DNA of 64,000 bases, taken from contig OV121090.1 of assembly GCA_921293015.1 (NCBI GenBank), positions 1 to 64,000 on the forward strand. The letters run 5' to 3'. Below, one piece after another: positions 61,101-64,000 of this stretch (within the stretch, counting starts at the first letter, position 1; each line of letters starts with the position of its first letter). The stretch is from Phorcus lineatus (Eukaryota; Mollusca; Gastropoda; Trochida; Trochidae). The position numbers and the translations under genes were made by a program. The notes beneath the pieces are model-generated. The model saw nothing but the letters and a program-made list of their open reading frames with translations, made no database searches and had not been told where the DNA came from.

Positions 61101-64000
61101 TACGTCAAAATTAACGAAAATCGATGAAATTTTTTGCATTGTTTGTCTTTGTGGGTTGACCGACTATGTCTAAGGAGCATATACATAGGTCACACGCCTA
61201 TTTTTGAAAACTTTGATTTTCGCGCGTCGAGGGTTACGGAGCGACTAAAATGGCGATTACGTCAAAATTAACGAAAATCGATGAAATTTTTTGCATTGTT
61301 TGTCTTTGTGGGTTGACCGACTATGTCTAAGGAGCATATACATAGGTCACACGCCTATTTTTGAAAACTTTGATTTTCGCGCGTCGAGGGTTACGGAGCG
61401 ACTAAAATGGCGATTACGTCAAAATTAACGAAAATCGATGAAATTTTTTGCATTGTTTGTCTTTGTGGGTTGACCGACTATGTCTAAGGAGCATATACAT
61501 AGGTCACACGCCTATTTTTGAAAACTTTGATTTTCGCGCGTCGAGGGTTACGGAGCGACTAAAATGGCGATTACGTCAAAATTAACGAAAATCGATGAAA
61601 TTTTTTGCATTGTTTGTCTTTGTGGGTTGACCGACTATGTCTAAGGAGCATATACATAGGTCACACGCCTATTTTTGAAAACTTTGATTTTCGCGCGTCG
61701 AGGGTTACGGAGCGACTAAAATGGCGATTACGTCAAAATTAACGAAAATCGATGAAATTTTTTGCATTGTTTGTCTTTGTGGGTTGACCGACTATGTCTA
61801 AGGAGCATATACATAGGTCACACGCCTATTTTTGAAAACTTTGATTTTCGCGCGTCGAGGGTTACGGAGCGACTAAAATGGCGATTACGTCAAAATTAAC
61901 GAAAATCGATGAAATTTTTTGCATTGTTTGTCTTTGTGGGTTGACCGACTATGTCTAAGGAGCATATACATAGGTCACACGCCTATTTTTGAAAACTTTG
62001 ATTTTCGCGCGTCGAGGGTTACGGAGCGACTAAAATGGCGATTACGTCAAAATTAACGAAAATCGATGAAATTTTTTGCATTGTTTGTCTTTGTGGGTTG
62101 ACCGACTATGTCTAAGGAGCATATACATAGGTCACACGCCTATTTTTGAAAACTTTGATTTTCGCGCGTCGAGGGTTACGGAGCGACTAAAATGGCGATT
62201 ACGTCAAAATTAACGAAAATCGATGAAATTTTTTGCATTGTTTGTCTTTGTGGGTTGACCGACTATGTCTAAGGAGCATATACATAGGTCACACGCCTAT
62301 TTTTGAAAACTTTGATTTTCGCGCGTCATGGGTTACGGAGCGACTAAAATGGCGATTACGTCAAAATTAACGAAAATCGATGAAATTTTTTGCATTGTTT
62401 GTCTTTGTGGGTTGACCGACTATGTCTAAGGAGCATATACATAGGTCACACGCCTATTTTTGAAAACTTTGATTTTCGCGCGTCGAGGGTTACGGAGCGA
62501 CTAAAATGGCGATTACGTCAAAATTAACGAAAATCGATGAAATTTTTTGCATTGTTTGTCTTTGTGGGTTGACCGACTATGTCTAAGGAGCATATACATA
62601 GGTCACACGCCTATTTTTGAAAACTTTGATTTTCGCGCGTCGAGGGTTACGGAGCGACTAAAATGGCGATTACGTCAAAATTAACGAAAATCGATGAAAT
62701 TTTTTGCATTGTTTGTCTTTGTGGGTTGACCGACTATGTCTAAGGAGCATATACATAGGTCACACGCCTATTTTTGAAAACTTTGATTTTCGCGCGTCGA
62801 GGGTTACGGAGCGACTAAAATGGCGATTACGTCAAAATTAACGAAAATCGATGAAATTTTTTGCATTGTTTGTCTTTGTGGGTTGACCGACTATGTCTAA
62901 GGAGCATATACATAGGTCACACGCCTATTTTTGAAAACTTTGATTTTCGCGCGTCGAGGGTTACGGAGCGACTAAAATGGCGATTACGTCAAAATTAACG
63001 AAAATCGATGAAATTTTTTGCATTGTTTGTCTTTGTGGGTTGACCGACTATGTCTAAGGAGCATATACATAGGTCACACGCCTATTTTTGAAAACTTTGA
63101 TTTTCGCGCGTCGAGGGTTACGGAGCGACTAAAATGGCGATTACGTCAAAATTAACGAAAATCGATGAAATTTTTTGCATTGTTTGTCTTTGTGGGTTGA
63201 CCGACTATGTCTAAGGAGCATATACATAGGTCACACGCCTATTTTTGAAAACTTTGATTTTCGCGCGTCGAGGGTTACGGAGCGACTAAAATGGCGATTA
63301 CGTCAAAATTAACGAAAATCGATGAAATTTTTTGCATTGTTTGTCTTTGTGGGTTGACCGACTATGTCTAAGGAGCATATACATAGGTCACACGCCTATT
63401 TTTGAAAACTTTGATTTTCGCGCGTCGAGGGATTACGGAGCGACTAAAATGGCGATTACGTCAAAATTAACGAAAATCGATGAAATTTTTTGCATTGTTT
63501 GTCTTTGTGGGTTGACCGACTATGTCTAAGGAGCATATACATAGGTCACACGCCTATTTTTGAAAACTTTGATTTTCGCGCGTCGAGGATTACGGAGCGA
63601 CTAAAATGGCGATTACGTCAAAATTAACGAAAATCGATGAAATTTTTTGCATTGTTTGTCTTTGTGGGTTGACCGACTATGTCTAAGGAGCATATACATA
63701 GGTCACACGCCTATTTTTGAAAACTTTGATTTTCGCGCGTCGAGGGTTACGGAGCGACTAAAATGGCGATTACGTCAAAATTAACGAAAATCGATGAAAT
63801 TTTTTGCATTGTTTGTCTTTGTGGGTTGACCGACTATGTCTAAGGAGCATATACATAGGTCACACGCCTATTTTTGAAAACTTTGATTTTCGCGCGTCGA
63901 GGGTTACGGAGCGACTAAAATGGCGATTACGTCAAAATTAACGAAAATCGATGAAATTTTTTGCATTGTTTGTCTTTGTGGGTTGACCGACTATGTCTAA
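58175..64000 (+). repeat. Satellite B array (157-bp monomer, 37 full copies plus 18 bp)
   Basis: TTGACCGAC recurs at 58175, 58332, 58489, 58646 and so on to 63983. The net length is one base short of 37 x 157 because a few single-base indels occur. Monomers are almost identical; isolated variants are seen at 58730, 59308, 60108, 61063, 62328-62329, about 63431 and about 63589. The monomer is about 39% GC with 12 CpG dinucleotides, concentrated in TTTTCGCGCGTCGAGGG. It shares no evident similarity with satellite A or the transposon. 157 is not a multiple of 3, and the 65-codon frame at 63332-63529 results from a one-base insertion. The array continues beyond the window. I do not recognise the family by name. 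Confidence 0.97.
58237..58253 (+). other. CENP-B-box-like 17-mer, first of 37 periodic copies
   Basis: TTTCGCGCGTCGAGGGT aligned to the CENP-B box core nTTCGnnnnAnnCGGGn matches 7 of the 9 fixed bases: TTCG and GGG are kept, A is T, and the C of CGGG is A. The motif lies 62 bp into each monomer, so it recurs every 157 bp. Two mismatches may abolish binding by the vertebrate protein; similarity may be fortuitous. Confidence 0.3.

Noticed and set aside
63332-63529. 65-codon ORF in satellite B
   Set aside because: Exists because of a single A insertion near 63431 in one monomer; all other monomers lack it.
58175-64000. CRISPR-like array or rDNA spacer repeat
   Set aside because: Repeats are contiguous with no variable spacers between them, and no rRNA gene sequence adjoins.

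Overview
This window is repeat DNA from a eukaryotic genome. It is built from two unrelated satellites and one DNA transposon present in three copies. I recognise no conserved protein gene, rRNA, tRNA or CRISPR array. The sequence is AT-rich, carries arrays tens of kilobases long and has canonical GTAAGT / TTTCAG splice-like signals inside the transposon. This fits a pericentromeric, centromeric or subtelomeric heterochromatin block of an animal, possibly a marine invertebrate such as a mollusc. The taxon is a weak inference.

Layout: (1) 1-58174 is satellite A, a 179-bp monomer tandemly repeated about 244 times in one orientation. (2) Satellite A is interrupted at 9748-14588, 18135-22975 and 26700-31520 by a 4.84-kb non-autonomous CACTA (EnSpm/CMC superfamily) transposon. 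Its ends are CACTACAGAAATG..., its target-site duplication is TAC, and its flanks are dense in subterminal repeats with a TTGGTTTCC core. (3) At 58174/58175 satellite A stops abruptly and satellite B begins. Satellite B is a near-invariant, CpG-rich 157-bp monomer with 37 full copies, running past the window end.

The three transposon copies are not three insertions. All sit at the same position of the same monomer with the same TSD, and the surrounding satellite is copied with them at steps of 8387 and 8565 bp. One insertion was therefore captured into a higher-order repeat and amplified with the satellite. Copies 1 and 2 look essentially identical where compared. Copy 3 carries scattered substitutions and a 20-bp deletion. 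Copy 2 has lost one satellite monomer from its left flank.

From about 33.8 kb the satellite A subfamilies change and a second set of nested long duplications appears, with offsets 4396, 5565 and 8790 bp. Tetramer steps of about 700-719 bp recur throughout.

The most intriguing non-repeat signal lies inside the transposon on the minus strand. Five short segments with splice-like borders join into one uninterrupted 93-codon frame from an ATG (13139) to a TAA (10828). It is repeated intact in all three copies. It is a hypothesis: either cargo or captured gene, or chance. Satellite B also has a CENP-B-box-like 17-mer (7 of 9 core bases) in each monomer and about twice the CpG expected from its composition.
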